Assembly: GCA_902619105.1 (NCBI GenBank)
Contig: CACNCV010000003.1
Coordinates: 62,001 to 126,000, forward strand
Length of the DNA stretch: 64,000 nucleotides
Direction of reading: 5' to 3'
DNA from: an uncultured Pelagibacteraceae bacterium
Lineage (GTDB): Bacteria; Pseudomonadota; Alphaproteobacteria; Pelagibacterales; AG-422-B15
Shown piece after piece: positions 34,813 through 43,630 of this stretch; within the stretch, counting starts at the first letter, position 1; every line of letters starts with the position of its first letter. The notes beneath the pieces are model-generated. The model was not told where the DNA came from. It made no database searches and saw only the letters and a list, made by a program, of their open reading frames with translations. The translations under genes were made by a program, and so were the position numbers.

Positions 34813-35989
34813 TAATCAAATTAAATGCCCATATTGCAAAGAAGAATTCTCAATAGGAGAAGCATTAGACAAACATGAAAATGAAATTAGAATTAAAATT
34901 GAAGAAGAAAATAAATCTAAAATTAAATCTCTAAAATCTAAGCTAGAACAAGACGCAAAAGCTAAGGCAGTGAAACTTGTTGATGACAAATTAAAAATGG
35001 AGAGAGATAAAATGATATCACGCGCTCGAAAAGATATAGAAATAGAACAAAAAAGAGAAATAAGCCAAGTAAAAGCTGAATTAGAAATAAAACATCAACA
35101 TAAAATTCAATCATTACAAAAACAAAATGAGAGAAAGGAAGAGCTCAACAAAGAACATTTAGAAAAAGAAAAACAAAAGATAAAAAGTGAGCTTGAGAGT
35201 AAGGTTGCTGCGGAGAAACTTGCAATTGAGGAAAATAATGCGAAGAAAATAAAATCGCTTGAAATAGATAATGCACGTCTCAAGAAAACTGTAATAGAAT
35301 CAGCTCGTAAAGCAAAACAAGGTGCTGTTGAACATCAAGGTGAAGTTCAAGAGGAAGTTCTTGAAGACTTCTTGAGAAGAAATTTTGAATATGATCAATT
35401 CGAACCCATAAAGAAAGGTGCTAAAGGTGCTGACATTTTACAAACAGTTTATAAAAGAGATGAAGATGTCGGAAAAATACTCTGGGAGAGTAAAGACGCT
35501 GTAAATTATAACAAGGCTTGGGAAGAAAAGTTACTCAATGACATGACCGAAACAAATGCCATGTTTGGTATAATTGTAACTGAGGTCATGCCAGCAGAAT
35601 CTAAAGGACTTATACAGTTCAGGGCGAACGGCAAAATAATAATTTGCCCAATGAAATGGGCTAGTATTCACACTGTAACTAGTTTACTTAGACCTATTGT
35701 TGATGCTTTTTCAAGGGAAACAAAAAATCATCAGAGCTTATCACAGCAAAAAGACGCCCTATATCAATTAGTGAGTAGTCCAAGATTTAAACTTATGGTG
35801 CAACAGCTAATGAATGAATTTGAAAGTGAATACCAGCAATTAGAAAGAGATAAAAAATCAAATACCAGAAGTATTCTAGCGAGAGAAAAAAACTTAGAAA
35901 ATAAAAAAAGTTATATAGACAATTTGATTACACAAATTGCAATTGAAGCAGACTTAAAAGAATACCTTACTGAAAACACCAATTATTAA
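34805..35989 (+). CDS. DUF2130-family coiled-coil protein with possible nuclease-like domain
   Basis: The 394-residue protein has an N-terminal zinc-finger-like CPYCKEEF (residues ~8-15; only one CxxC, so incomplete), a long charged coiled coil (~25-180), and a C-terminal globular DUF2130 domain from ~185. There the sequence GADILQTVYKRDEDVGKILWESKDAVNY has the D...ExK layout of PD-(D/E)xK nucleases, followed by WEEKLLNDM and FGIIVTEVMP. DUF2130 proteins are of unknown function. It overlaps the basic protein gene by 8 bp and precedes the second channel gene by 58 bp. Confidence 0.82.
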   Translation: MNNNQIKCPYCKEEFSIGEALDKHENEIRIKIEEENKSKIKSLKSKLEQDAKAKAVKLVDDKLKMERDKMISRARKDIEIEQKREISQVKAELEIKHQHKIQSLQKQNERKEELNKEHLEKEKQKIKSELESKVAAEKLAIEENNAKKIKSLEIDNARLKKTVIESARKAKQGAVEHQGEVQEEVLEDFLRRNFEYDQFEPIKKGAKGADILQTVYKRDEDVGKILWESKDAVNYNKAWEEKLLNDMTETNAMFGIIVTEVMPAESKGLIQFRANGKIIICPMKWASIHTVTSLLRPIVDAFSRETKNHQSLSQQKDALYQLVSSPRFKLMVQQLMNEFESEYQQLERDKKSNTRSILAREKNLENKKSYIDNLITQIAIEADLKEYLTENTNY

Positions 35990-36013
35990 CAAAGCTTTAG
36001 AACTTAAACTCTC

Positions 36014-36041
36014 TTGATACAGACAGTCAATGATGTAAGAT
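36014..36041 (+). promoter_or_regulatory. Possible promoter of second channel gene
   Basis: TTGATA (36014-36019) and TAAGAT (36036-36041) are 16 bp apart; transcription would begin close to the GTG at 36048, i.e. leaderless. The -10 match is moderate (4 of 6). Confidence 0.4.
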
Positions 36042-36047
36042 TATGAA

Positions 36048-38126
36048 GTGAAGTTCCTGCAAATAGTTTTTTGTTTAATAGTTTATATTTTCTCATTTCC
36101 TGCGATTGCAGATAATTTTTGTAATATATTAGCGTTAGAAATCGAAAAAAATTTACCTCAATTTACGAAGACGCCATACTATGATCTGAGTCCTTACTAT
36201 GGTTTTGATGTTATTGAAGGAGACGACTACCTTGAAGTTACTCATATAAATCAAATGCATCCACTGTCCGGCTTATTGACTTCTGATGATGGAGAGAAAC
36301 AAATTGTTATAAGAAATCATTTTGAAATAAATGATCTAGTTAAAGACGATAAAAGCGCTCAAAAAAACAAAGAAATTGAAATTTCAAAAAAACAATATCA
36401 AGAATATAATCATAGTTACCTCAAAATAGGCGATTTGATTTATTCAATTAATGGTAAAGATATTACTGATAAGTTTATTGGTGAAGAATTTTTAGACTAT
36501 TTTGATGAGTTCGTTTCAAAAGAATACAGCGATATTATTAAAAATGAATATAACGGTGATAAAGAATTATTTATTTTTGACAAAGTAGTATTACATAGAA
36601 ACTACAGAAATGATCTAATTGATCAAATAAATGCAAGAATACGTGAAATAAGAGATATTTCTCCAAAAGTATTCGCAGGATATTTTGGTTTACCCTTTAA
36701 CAAGGAAAAATTAAAAAATTATCTGAGGAGAGAAGCCGAAGGAAGAGAAAGAGCTGATTATCGGGACGTTGTCTATAATTATAGATACCCAGTAAATGAC
36801 CATAAATTAACTCTTGGAATTTTTAGGCCAGATGCTTTTGATGGGGATATTGATGAAAATGGCGTTATGCACTTTACCGAAAAAGACCTCTTTTATTTTG
36901 ACGTTTACCCTTCATATAATACCGATAATATCGATGTAAGTGTAGAATACGAATTTTATGATATTCGCAATATAGATGTTCAAAATAATATTTTTACTGC
37001 TGATTATAAATTGAAACTTAGGTGGTACGATACTAATCTTGGAAACCTCGCGGCAGAAATTTTTGCGAGAAACGAAAAAAATTTCAATGAATACGGTGAA
37101 TTTTTAATTGCTCCTGAAAGAGATAACAGGTGTTCGTATGATAATAGTGATGCAAATTATGAAATTATAAGTAAAGTTTGGCGACCAGATTATTATAAAT
37201 TGAATCAATTAAGCACTGAAAAAAATAAATATAAGGAAAATATAACTATTATGCCTTTTTTACAAACAATCCATGACTCAAGAAAAAATATCTTAATGGT
37301 GACTCAAACTGAGAGTGGAACTTCACAATTTACGTTAAATTTTGATTACTCATCCTTCCCATTTGATACTCAAACATTGTCAATAGGAATAGAACAAAAA
37401 ACACAAAGAAGTTTTTCAAGATTGCCATATTCGGTTTCGGATAGATTTAATCCAGCCAAATCTATTGATCTATCAAAGAGCATGGAAGCATTTAATCATA
37501 AACTTTCAGGTTGGGAAATGGCTGAAAAACCTATTAATCAAATTAAATTTGAGATAACTGAGATTAAAGACGATCGTAAAATTAATTTATTAAGCAATTA
37601 TGATGTGCTAAATGATAAAAACTTTGAAAATTCTTATTATCAAATAAAAGATAGATTTAACGATGAGTTTACACAAGTAATAATATTCTCAAAAAAAATA
37701 GATCGAAATTGGAAATATTTTGTTTTTAAAATTATTGCACCGATCATATTAATATTAGTTGTTTGCTGGTCAATATTTTGGACGCCATCAAGAGAATTAG
37801 AATCAAGATTAACAGTTACAATTACATGCTTTTTAGCACTTGTTGCATACACATTTGTCATAGACGATGATCTGCCTAAGTTGTCCTATCTAACTTTAAT
37901 GGATTATATTATTCTTATTTCTTACTTCTATGCGGCTATGCCAACAATCTTGAGTGTTATTTCTCATAAATTATATAATCAAAACAATCTTTCTAACATT
38001 AAGTTAGATTATTACGCAAAATTTTTGGGTCCAATTACTTACGTGCTCTTAATTTATGCTATTATATTTGGAACTGTATCATCTAACAATTCAATACCAT
38101 TCTTAAAAGCAATAACTTTCCAATAA
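36048..38126 (+). CDS. Predicted PDZ-like/pentameric ligand-gated ion channel fusion (paralogue 2)
   Basis: The 692-residue product starts at GTG (an ATG 5 bp upstream is closed at once by TGA) with a signal peptide ending FSFPAIA. A PDZ-like region includes YYGFDVIEGDDYLEVTHI and YLKIGDLIYSINGKDI (~124-139). Then comes a charged insert of about 90 residues absent from paralogue 1, and the pLGIC part with WRP, FDYSSFPFDTQ (432-442, no Cys pair) and M1 to M4 from ~557 to ~680. M2 and its flanks (SRELESRLTVTITCFLALVA...) are identical to paralogue 1, while the periplasmic parts differ greatly. It is convergent with the GNAT gene, one base apart. Same inference as paralogue 1: a periplasmic-sensing ion channel. 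Confidence 0.85.
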   Translation: MKFLQIVFCLIVYIFSFPAIADNFCNILALEIEKNLPQFTKTPYYDLSPYYGFDVIEGDDYLEVTHINQMHPLSGLLTSDDGEKQIVIRNHFEINDLVKDDKSAQKNKEIEISKKQYQEYNHSYLKIGDLIYSINGKDITDKFIGEEFLDYFDEFVSKEYSDIIKNEYNGDKELFIFDKVVLHRNYRNDLIDQINARIREIRDISPKVFAGYFGLPFNKEKLKNYLRREAEGRERADYRDVVYNYRYPVNDHKLTLGIFRPDAFDGDIDENGVMHFTEKDLFYFDVYPSYNTDNIDVSVEYEFYDIRNIDVQNNIFTADYKLKLRWYDTNLGNLAAEIFARNEKNFNEYGEFLIAPERDNRCSYDNSDANYEIISKVWRPDYYKLNQLSTEKNKYKENITIMPFLQTIHDSRKNILMVTQTESGTSQFTLNFDYSSFPFDTQTLSIGIEQKTQRSFSRLPYSVSDRFNPAKSIDLSKSMEAFNHKLSGWEMAEKPINQIKFEITEIKDDRKINLLSNYDVLNDKNFENSYYQIKDRFNDEFTQVIIFSKKIDRNWKYFVFKIIAPIILILVVCWSIFWTPSRELESRLTVTITCFLALVAYTFVIDDDLPKLSYLTLMDYIILISYFYAAMPTILSVISHKLYNQNNLSNIKLDYYAKFLGPITYVLLIYAIIFGTVSSNNSIPFLKAITFQ

Positions 38127-38127
38127 A

Positions 38128-38583
38128 CTAATTTAAATATAGGTAGTAATCGTAGTATTCGGTATCTCTTTGATAGTTTAATGACTCATAGAGACTTTGA
38201 GCTTTTTTATTTGTTATAGCTGTCGACAACTCAACACTTGTTACACCTTTTTCTTCAGCAAAACTTTTTGCAGCATTCATCAGCATACGTCCAATGCCTT
38301 TGTTTCTGTATTCAGATCTGACATATAAGTCGTAGAGTATTATTTTTTTACTCAATTCCAGTGAGTCAAAAGTTGTATACAACTGGGTCATGCCCATACA
38401 TTCTTTTTCATTTTCAATATAAAATATTTGTGCCTCTTTATTACTAAGGCGTTCCTTAATATAGTTTTTACAGGCTTCTACATTTGACTCCTTTTTATAA
38501 AACTGCCGATATAAATCAAAGATCTCACCAATTTTTTCGAAATCATCTGGTTGAGCAATTTTTATTTGTAAATCATCTGACAT
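38128..38583 (-). CDS. GNAT-family N-acetyltransferase
   Basis: The start is placed at ATG 38583, because GGAG lies 9 nt upstream; the track start is 15 bp earlier and lies inside the MFS gene. The 151-residue product has the acetyl-CoA-binding motif VRSEYRNKGIGRMLMNAA (Q/R-x-x-G-x-G/A) and the later ELSTAITNKKAQSLYESLNYQ typical of GNAT enzymes. The acceptor is unknown, perhaps an amine or polyamine given the island (SpeG-type acetylation), which is inference. It overlaps no gene and follows MFS by 5 bp in the leftward tetR-mfs-gnat operon. Confidence 0.88.
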   Translation of the reverse strand: MSDDLQIKIAQPDDFEKIGEIFDLYRQFYKKESNVEACKNYIKERLSNKEAQIFYIENEKECMGMTQLYTTFDSLELSKKIILYDLYVRSEYRNKGIGRMLMNAAKSFAEEKGVTSVELSTAITNKKAQSLYESLNYQRDTEYYDYYLYLN

Positions 38584-38588
38584 ATACT

Positions 38589-39746
38589 TTATCTCCAAAT
38601 CGTTCGATATATTGATATCACTAAGAAAATAAAAGTAAAAGATGTAACTGTATAGATAAAGCCCATTGGTCCAACTGCATCCATGACTCTTCCTCCAATT
38701 AAAGGACCAATAAGCGAGCCAACCTCAAAGACCATCACAAGAATTGCTGTAGCACCTGCAACTTGAGATGCGCTATATCTCTCACCAAGCATAGTGAGTG
38801 AAATTGCAAAAAGTCCACTAGCAGCGCCACCCCATATAAAACAGCTCGCTGCCATTACATAAAAATTATCTAGATAGATAGCGAATAGAATTGGACAAAA
38901 GAACGTAATTAAAACTGCTATATTCAATAGCAGTCTTTTATTAAATTTGTCCAGCAATACGCCAATCAAGGGTTGGCACATCACACCTCCTACAAGAGTA
39001 ATAGTTACATATTGCAATGCAATCTCTTGAGTAAATTGGTTCTTAATCATAAAAATGGGAAAGAAAGATACAAACATTACATCATCTAAACCGCATAAAA
39101 TAGCTGCGCCAAAAATAGTTGGAGCTGCAATGATAGCCGCAAATACTGGAAGAGACTTTTTATCAGGTAATTTCGGGTCTTCAATCTCAAGCATAATAAG
39201 CGGTAAAATGGCGATAAAAGAAAGAGAAGAAATAACAATAAAAGGTAACCAGCCTTCAATTCCGGTTAGGGACAATACCATCGGGCCACTTGCAAAACCG
39301 ATGACAAAAACTGTGTTATAAATCGTTACTATTTTGCCGCGATTTGTATCATCAGCCATTGACAGCATCCATGTGTCAAATGCATTCCAAGCAAGCGCTC
39401 CAGCAAAACCAATTATGAATCTGATAACAAACCAAGCTGTCAAACTATCAAAAATTGGAAAAGTAAAATAAAGAATTATTGTAAATATTTGAGCAATGAT
39501 AATTGATTTCGCTAAACCTATCTTGTGAATAATTATTGGTGTTATTCTTACAAATAATATTACAGCAAGTGGTTGTGCTACTACATTGAGGCCAATTTCA
39601 GTATTGCTATATCCTCGTGCTTCTAAAATAAGTGCAAGTAGAGGAATTAAAGTACCAAGCTTAATACCAATAATTAATGCGCAAAGAAATAGGACAATAT
39701 ATGTCTTGTAATTTGTTCCTAAAAGATTCTGAACTGTAGTGTTCAT
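38589..39746 (-). CDS. MFS transporter
   Basis: The 385-residue protein has 12 hydrophobic segments and MFS motif A-like loops: GLNVVAQPLAVILFVRITP after helix 2, and GVLLDKFNKRLLLNIAV in the second half. It is most like the YcaD/CynX or sugar-efflux classes of MFS carrier; direction of transport and substrate are not known. It starts 4 bp inside the end of the TetR gene (translational coupling), so its expression is probably controlled by that repressor, a usual arrangement for an exporter of an amine, betaine or toxic analogue. Confidence 0.88.
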   Translation of the reverse strand: MNTTVQNLLGTNYKTYIVLFLCALIIGIKLGTLIPLLALILEARGYSNTEIGLNVVAQPLAVILFVRITPIIIHKIGLAKSIIIAQIFTIILYFTFPIFDSLTAWFVIRFIIGFAGALAWNAFDTWMLSMADDTNRGKIVTIYNTVFVIGFASGPMVLSLTGIEGWLPFIVISSLSFIAILPLIMLEIEDPKLPDKKSLPVFAAIIAAPTIFGAAILCGLDDVMFVSFFPIFMIKNQFTQEIALQYVTITLVGGVMCQPLIGVLLDKFNKRLLLNIAVLITFFCPILFAIYLDNFYVMAASCFIWGGAASGLFAISLTMLGERYSASQVAGATAILVMVFEVGSLIGPLIGGRVMDAVGPMGFIYTVTSFTFIFLVISIYRTIWR

Positions 39747-40390
39747 GCAAACCTATCTTCATTAACATAGATGCTTTTAAAATATTTAAGCACTAAATTT
39801 TTACAAAATTCATTTGTGTATATTTTTGGATCAAACAATATTCGCTGCCACAAACCATCAACCATGGAATGATAGGTTTCACTTACTTCTTTTGGAGTAA
39901 ATTCCTTTTGATTGGCAATATTATTAATTTCACTTACTAACTTTTCCATTTGTTGAGAATAAATTTCATCTTGTCTTTGACAAATCGCTAAATAAGAAGG
40001 TCTAAATTTCACCTCACTATAAAACGCAATCCATACTGAAATTTTATTTCTGTTGGCAATTTTTGAACTGAAATCATTTTGAATTATACGAATTATTCTA
40101 TCAATTGGATCTATGTTCTTTTCCTCAAAAATCTTTTGCCATGACTTTTTGTATTCATCAGATAAATACTGCAGCGAACTTATTAATAAATTATCTTTCG
40201 ACTTAAATCTAAAGTTTGCGTAACCTTGAGAAACTTTAGCTCTTTTTGCTACATGAGCAATCGTAGTATCCGCTAGGCCTCTTTTTGCAATTGTTTCTAT
40301 CGTAGCGTCAATCAACTTTTGATGATTAACAGAAATCTCAGTTTCACTGGCCTGTTCTGAAGATTTTTTATTAACTAAAGCCTTCATCAT
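39743..40390 (-). CDS. TetR-family regulator, BetI-like
   Basis: The start at ATG 40390 (215 aa) is preferred; the track begins at a GTG six codons upstream, without support. The N-terminal HTH reads ETIAKRGLADTTIAHVAKRAKVSQGYANFRFKSKDNLL, closely following the BetI type (VSQG..FHFKSK). The C-terminal part (~85-205) is a helical ligand pocket. BetI represses choline/betaine genes in other bacteria. Here it is divergent from the oxidoreductase gene, with an 18 bp palindrome over that gene's -35 box, and the same palindrome type occurs before the aminotransferase at 44898. It is therefore the probable regulator of the amine island. Confidence 0.9.
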   Translation of the reverse strand: MMKALVNKKSSEQASETEISVNHQKLIDATIETIAKRGLADTTIAHVAKRAKVSQGYANFRFKSKDNLLISSLQYLSDEYKKSWQKIFEEKNIDPIDRIIRIIQNDFSSKIANRNKISVWIAFYSEVKFRPSYLAICQRQDEIYSQQMEKLVSEINNIANQKEFTPKEVSETYHSMVDGLWQRILFDPKIYTNEFCKNLVLKYFKSIYVNEDRFA

Positions 40391-40435
40391 ATTGAATAAA
40401 CAATACACAAAGATAACTATTAAAGATAGTTTTGT

Positions 40436-40453
40436 ATTGAATAATCATTCAAT
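40436..40453 (+). promoter_or_regulatory. TetR-type operator ATTGAATAATCATTCAAT
   Basis: The inverted repeat ATTGAAT-AATC-ATTCAAT contains the -35 box TTGAAT (40437-40442); TATCAT at 40460-40465 is the -10 box, 17 bp later. Binding here would block the promoter of the oxidoreductase gene at 40489 and probably that of the divergent TetR gene. A weaker half-site pair (ATTGAATAAACAAT) lies at 40391-40404. Confidence 0.7.
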
Positions 40454-40488
40454 TTTTATTATCATGATTCCTAAATATTCTTAATTTT

Positions 40489-42117
40489 ATGGCAAAAAAT
40501 ACACACGATGTAATCGTAATTGGTGCGGGTCATAATGGTTTGACCGCTGCTAGTTATATGGCGAAGGCAGGACTAGATGTTGTTGTTCTAGAAAAAAATG
40601 AATGGATTGGAGGGGCTGCTGTTAGTCGCGAGCTCTATCCTGGATGGAAATATTCTAACTGTTCATATGTTTGCAGCTTACTAAGACCTGAGATCATGCG
40701 TGATCTTGAACTCTACAAATATGGTTTACAAATTATTCCTTACGAAGGTAGCGCAACAATGATGAGAAATGGGGACTACTATGCCCACTATCATGATCAT
40801 GATATGACGATCAATTCTATCAGAAGACATTCTCACAAAGATGCAGAGGCCTATGAAAGGTACAGTCGTGATGTCTTGAGGCAATGCAAAATTATCAAAC
40901 CGCTATTAAAAATGACACCACCTGATTTAACTTCTTTTAAACCAAAAGATTTATTTGGCGCCCTGGAGTTTGCAAAACATTTTGCAGCTAAAGACGAGTT
41001 AGGTGGACTTGGTGAAAAAGAAATTTATGACACTATTCGATTTTATACAATGAGCATCAGAGACTATTTAGATGAATATTTTGAAAGTGATATTACAAAA
41101 GCACACTTAGCTGGAAGTGCAATTATTGGAACTGCTCTTGGTCCTTGCTCACCTGGCTCTGCTTACGTATTACTGCACCATTATATGGGAGAAGTAGATG
41201 GTTCAGTTGGAGCGTGGGGGTATTCAAGAGGAGGTATGGGCTCTATTACAAAAGCAATGACAGGCTGCCTAAACGCTCACGGCGGTGAAGTAAAACCAGA
41301 TAATGAAGTCGTTAATGTCATTACTAAAAATGGTCGTGCGATTGGAGTTGCTACCAAAAAAGGTGATGAATATTACGCAAAAAAAATTGTATCTAACTTA
41401 GATGTTAAAAGAACATTCTTAAAAATTACTGAAGAAAGCTCTTTACCTGGTGAATTTGTTGAAAGAGTTAAAAACTTTAAAATTAGAGGCTCATCGGGAA
41501 AACTTAATATTGCCCTAGACGGCCTTCCTGAATTTCCATGTATTCCAGAAGGTGATCCAGGTGGTGGAGGTGATATGCACTTCACAGAAACAATTGAAGA
41601 AATGGAAGGAGCTTATGACGATTGGAAACGAGGTGAATGGTCAAGAAATCCTTATGTAGATATGTGTATTCCTTCTAAAAGCGATCCAACAATGGCAGCT
41701 CCGGGAAAGCATTATATGTCTGTCTTTATTCAATATGTTCCATTCAATCTTGCAAACGGCGGATGGAATGAAGAAAGAAAGCAAGAATTTGGAAGACATA
41801 TTGTTGATTGTATTGCTGAGTTTTCTCCTAATTTTAAAGATTTAATTAACCACTACGAAGTTCGTACTCCATTAGAATTAGACAATGAAGTAGGATTGAC
41901 AGAAGGAAACATCTTTCAAGGCGAATTAACAATGGATCAACTCATGTTTAATAGACCTGTGCCTGGATATGCACAGTACAGAACACCACTTAAAAATATG
42001 TATATGTGCAGTTCATCAACTCATCCAGGTGGTGGAGTTATGGGTGCACCAGGAGCGAATGCTGCAAGGGAGGTTCTAATTGATATGAATATCCCTCAAA
42101 CAGGTAATTATTATTAA
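40489..42117 (+). CDS. FAD-dependent oxidoreductase, phytoene-dehydrogenase-like (CrtI/PYROXD2 type)
   Basis: The 542-residue protein opens with the dinucleotide motif VIVIGAGHNGLTAASYMAKAGLDVVVLEKNEWIGGAA, and later has the GTALGPCSPGSAYVLLHH and C-terminal HPGGGVMGAPGANAAREVL motifs of CrtI-like NAD(P)/FAD oxidoreductases. No carotenoid genes accompany it, so carotenoid desaturation is unlikely; amine or other amino-substrate oxidation fits the neighbours better. Its stop overlaps the start of a second, paralogous gene by one base (TAATG). It is the first gene of the operon under the TetR operator. Confidence 0.87.
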   Translation: MAKNTHDVIVIGAGHNGLTAASYMAKAGLDVVVLEKNEWIGGAAVSRELYPGWKYSNCSYVCSLLRPEIMRDLELYKYGLQIIPYEGSATMMRNGDYYAHYHDHDMTINSIRRHSHKDAEAYERYSRDVLRQCKIIKPLLKMTPPDLTSFKPKDLFGALEFAKHFAAKDELGGLGEKEIYDTIRFYTMSIRDYLDEYFESDITKAHLAGSAIIGTALGPCSPGSAYVLLHHYMGEVDGSVGAWGYSRGGMGSITKAMTGCLNAHGGEVKPDNEVVNVITKNGRAIGVATKKGDEYYAKKIVSNLDVKRTFLKITEESSLPGEFVERVKNFKIRGSSGKLNIALDGLPEFPCIPEGDPGGGGDMHFTETIEEMEGAYDDWKRGEWSRNPYVDMCIPSKSDPTMAAPGKHYMSVFIQYVPFNLANGGWNEERKQEFGRHIVDCIAEFSPNFKDLINHYEVRTPLELDNEVGLTEGNIFQGELTMDQLMFNRPVPGYAQYRTPLKNMYMCSSSTHPGGGVMGAPGANAAREVLIDMNIPQTGNYY

Positions 42118-43628
42118 TGTCAGGAAATTATGACGTAATAGTTATTGGCGCAGGCCATAATGGTCTTGTTTGCGCTAATATTCTCGCAAAAAAAAACCGT
42201 AAAGTTCTGATTTGTGAGGCACGTGAGAATTGCGGGGGACTTGTTGAAGAGAGTATAACTAACTTCGTTCCTCAGATACCGCTGAGCGTATCAAGCTCTC
42301 TTGGTGGACTGCCAGTAAAGTATAAAGCAAAGTCTACGATCGCACTGTCAGAGTCCGGTCAACATATTCGCCTAGTTGGAAACCAACATATTGACCATAA
42401 AGTTATTTCTGGTTTCTCTTCGAAGGATGCAGACAGATATGTAGAATTTCATGATAAAATGTCGTCCTTTTCAAAGGCTTTAGGTTCTTTCATGATGGCT
42501 TCACCACCAAGGATCATGAACAATACTTTCTCTGATTATTTTAAATTATTCAAACTAGGCATGAATGTTCGAATGCTTGGAAAGAAAAAATTTAATGAGT
42601 TTGCAAGAATGATAGGGCTTAATATTGCGGACGAATTGGAAGACAATTTTGAAAATACTCTTTTGCAAGGCCTAATCGCCCATGACGCGGTGCTTGGTTC
42701 TAACTTGGGCCCAAGATCACCCGGTTCATTAATTAATCTACTTTATCGCATGGCCACACATGACAACTCAATCTTTGGGGGAATATATGAAATTGATGGT
42801 GGCAGTAAAGCTTTTGTAGATACTTTGCTAGATATCAGTAATAAAAATAAAGTTGAAATTAAAACGTCTTCATCGGTTAAAAGATGCATTACTGAAAATG
42901 ATAAAGCAATAGGAGTTGAACTTCACAGCGGTGAAAAAATTTATGCAAAAAAAATTATTTCTAATGCAGATCCAAGATCGACTTATTTCTGTCTTTTAGG
43001 AACTGAGAATTTAGACACTGATGTGAAAAGAAGAATCAAACATCATCGATCAAAAGGAAAAGTTGCAAAATTATCATTAAGTCTCAATAAACAACCTGAA
43101 TTTATTAACTGCGATAAAAATGATTTAGAGAGTAGAATGGTAATTGCTCCTTCAATTGATTATATAGAAGAGGCATTCAATCCAAGTAAGTTTGATAAAC
43201 TTTCTATGGAACCTATTTTAGAAATGAAACTAAAAAATTCTGACCAGAGTAATCCTGTATTAGATATTCAAGTTCAATATGCTTCCTACGGTGCGCAGGA
43301 GGGTTGGGATAAAATTAAAGATAACTATGTAGATGCCGTTATAAAATTAATAGGGAAATATGCACCTGATATTCAAAGCTGTATAGAGACTAAAACAATT
43401 GTTACTCCCGACGACATAGAGAAAAATTTTTATGTTTCAGGCGGACATTGGCATCATGGAGAAATTCAAATCGATCAGCTTTTTATGCTCAGACCAATTC
43501 CTGGGGCATCACAATATAGAACCCATCTTGACGGACTATATATGTGTGGTGCAGGTACTCATCCGGGTGGAGGCTTAACTGGAATTCCAGGAAAAAATGC
43601 GGCTCAAGCTATCTTGGAGGACGCATAA
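42117..43628 (+). CDS. FAD-dependent oxidoreductase, phytoene-dehydrogenase-like (second copy)
   Basis: This 503-residue protein is a divergent paralogue of the preceding gene product: VIVIGAGHNGLVCANILAKKNRKVLICEA at the start and HPGGGLTGIPGKNAAQAIL at the end, with GSNLGPRSPGSLINLLYR in the middle. Two such proteins in tandem, one base overlap, suggest a heterodimer or two related oxidations. The middle (EEITNF-like substrate region) is much less conserved. It is followed by the GcvT-like gene after 2 bp, so all three are probably one transcript. Substrate unknown. Confidence 0.86.
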   Translation: MSGNYDVIVIGAGHNGLVCANILAKKNRKVLICEARENCGGLVEESITNFVPQIPLSVSSSLGGLPVKYKAKSTIALSESGQHIRLVGNQHIDHKVISGFSSKDADRYVEFHDKMSSFSKALGSFMMASPPRIMNNTFSDYFKLFKLGMNVRMLGKKKFNEFARMIGLNIADELEDNFENTLLQGLIAHDAVLGSNLGPRSPGSLINLLYRMATHDNSIFGGIYEIDGGSKAFVDTLLDISNKNKVEIKTSSSVKRCITENDKAIGVELHSGEKIYAKKIISNADPRSTYFCLLGTENLDTDVKRRIKHHRSKGKVAKLSLSLNKQPEFINCDKNDLESRMVIAPSIDYIEEAFNPSKFDKLSMEPILEMKLKNSDQSNPVLDIQVQYASYGAQEGWDKIKDNYVDAVIKLIGKYAPDIQSCIETKTIVTPDDIEKNFYVSGGHWHHGEIQIDQLFMLRPIPGASQYRTHLDGLYMCGAGTHPGGGLTGIPGKNAAQAILEDA

Positions 43629-43630
43629 AT

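Noticed and set aside
31206-38126. The CII-like protein, small genes and DUF2130 as evidence for a prophage
   Set aside because: No integrase, capsid, tail, terminase or att-like direct repeat is seen, and the flanking genes are metabolic.
40489-43628. Carotenoid biosynthesis call for the two CrtI-like proteins
   Set aside because: No crtB, crtE or crtY homologues are nearby and the neighbours are amine-related.
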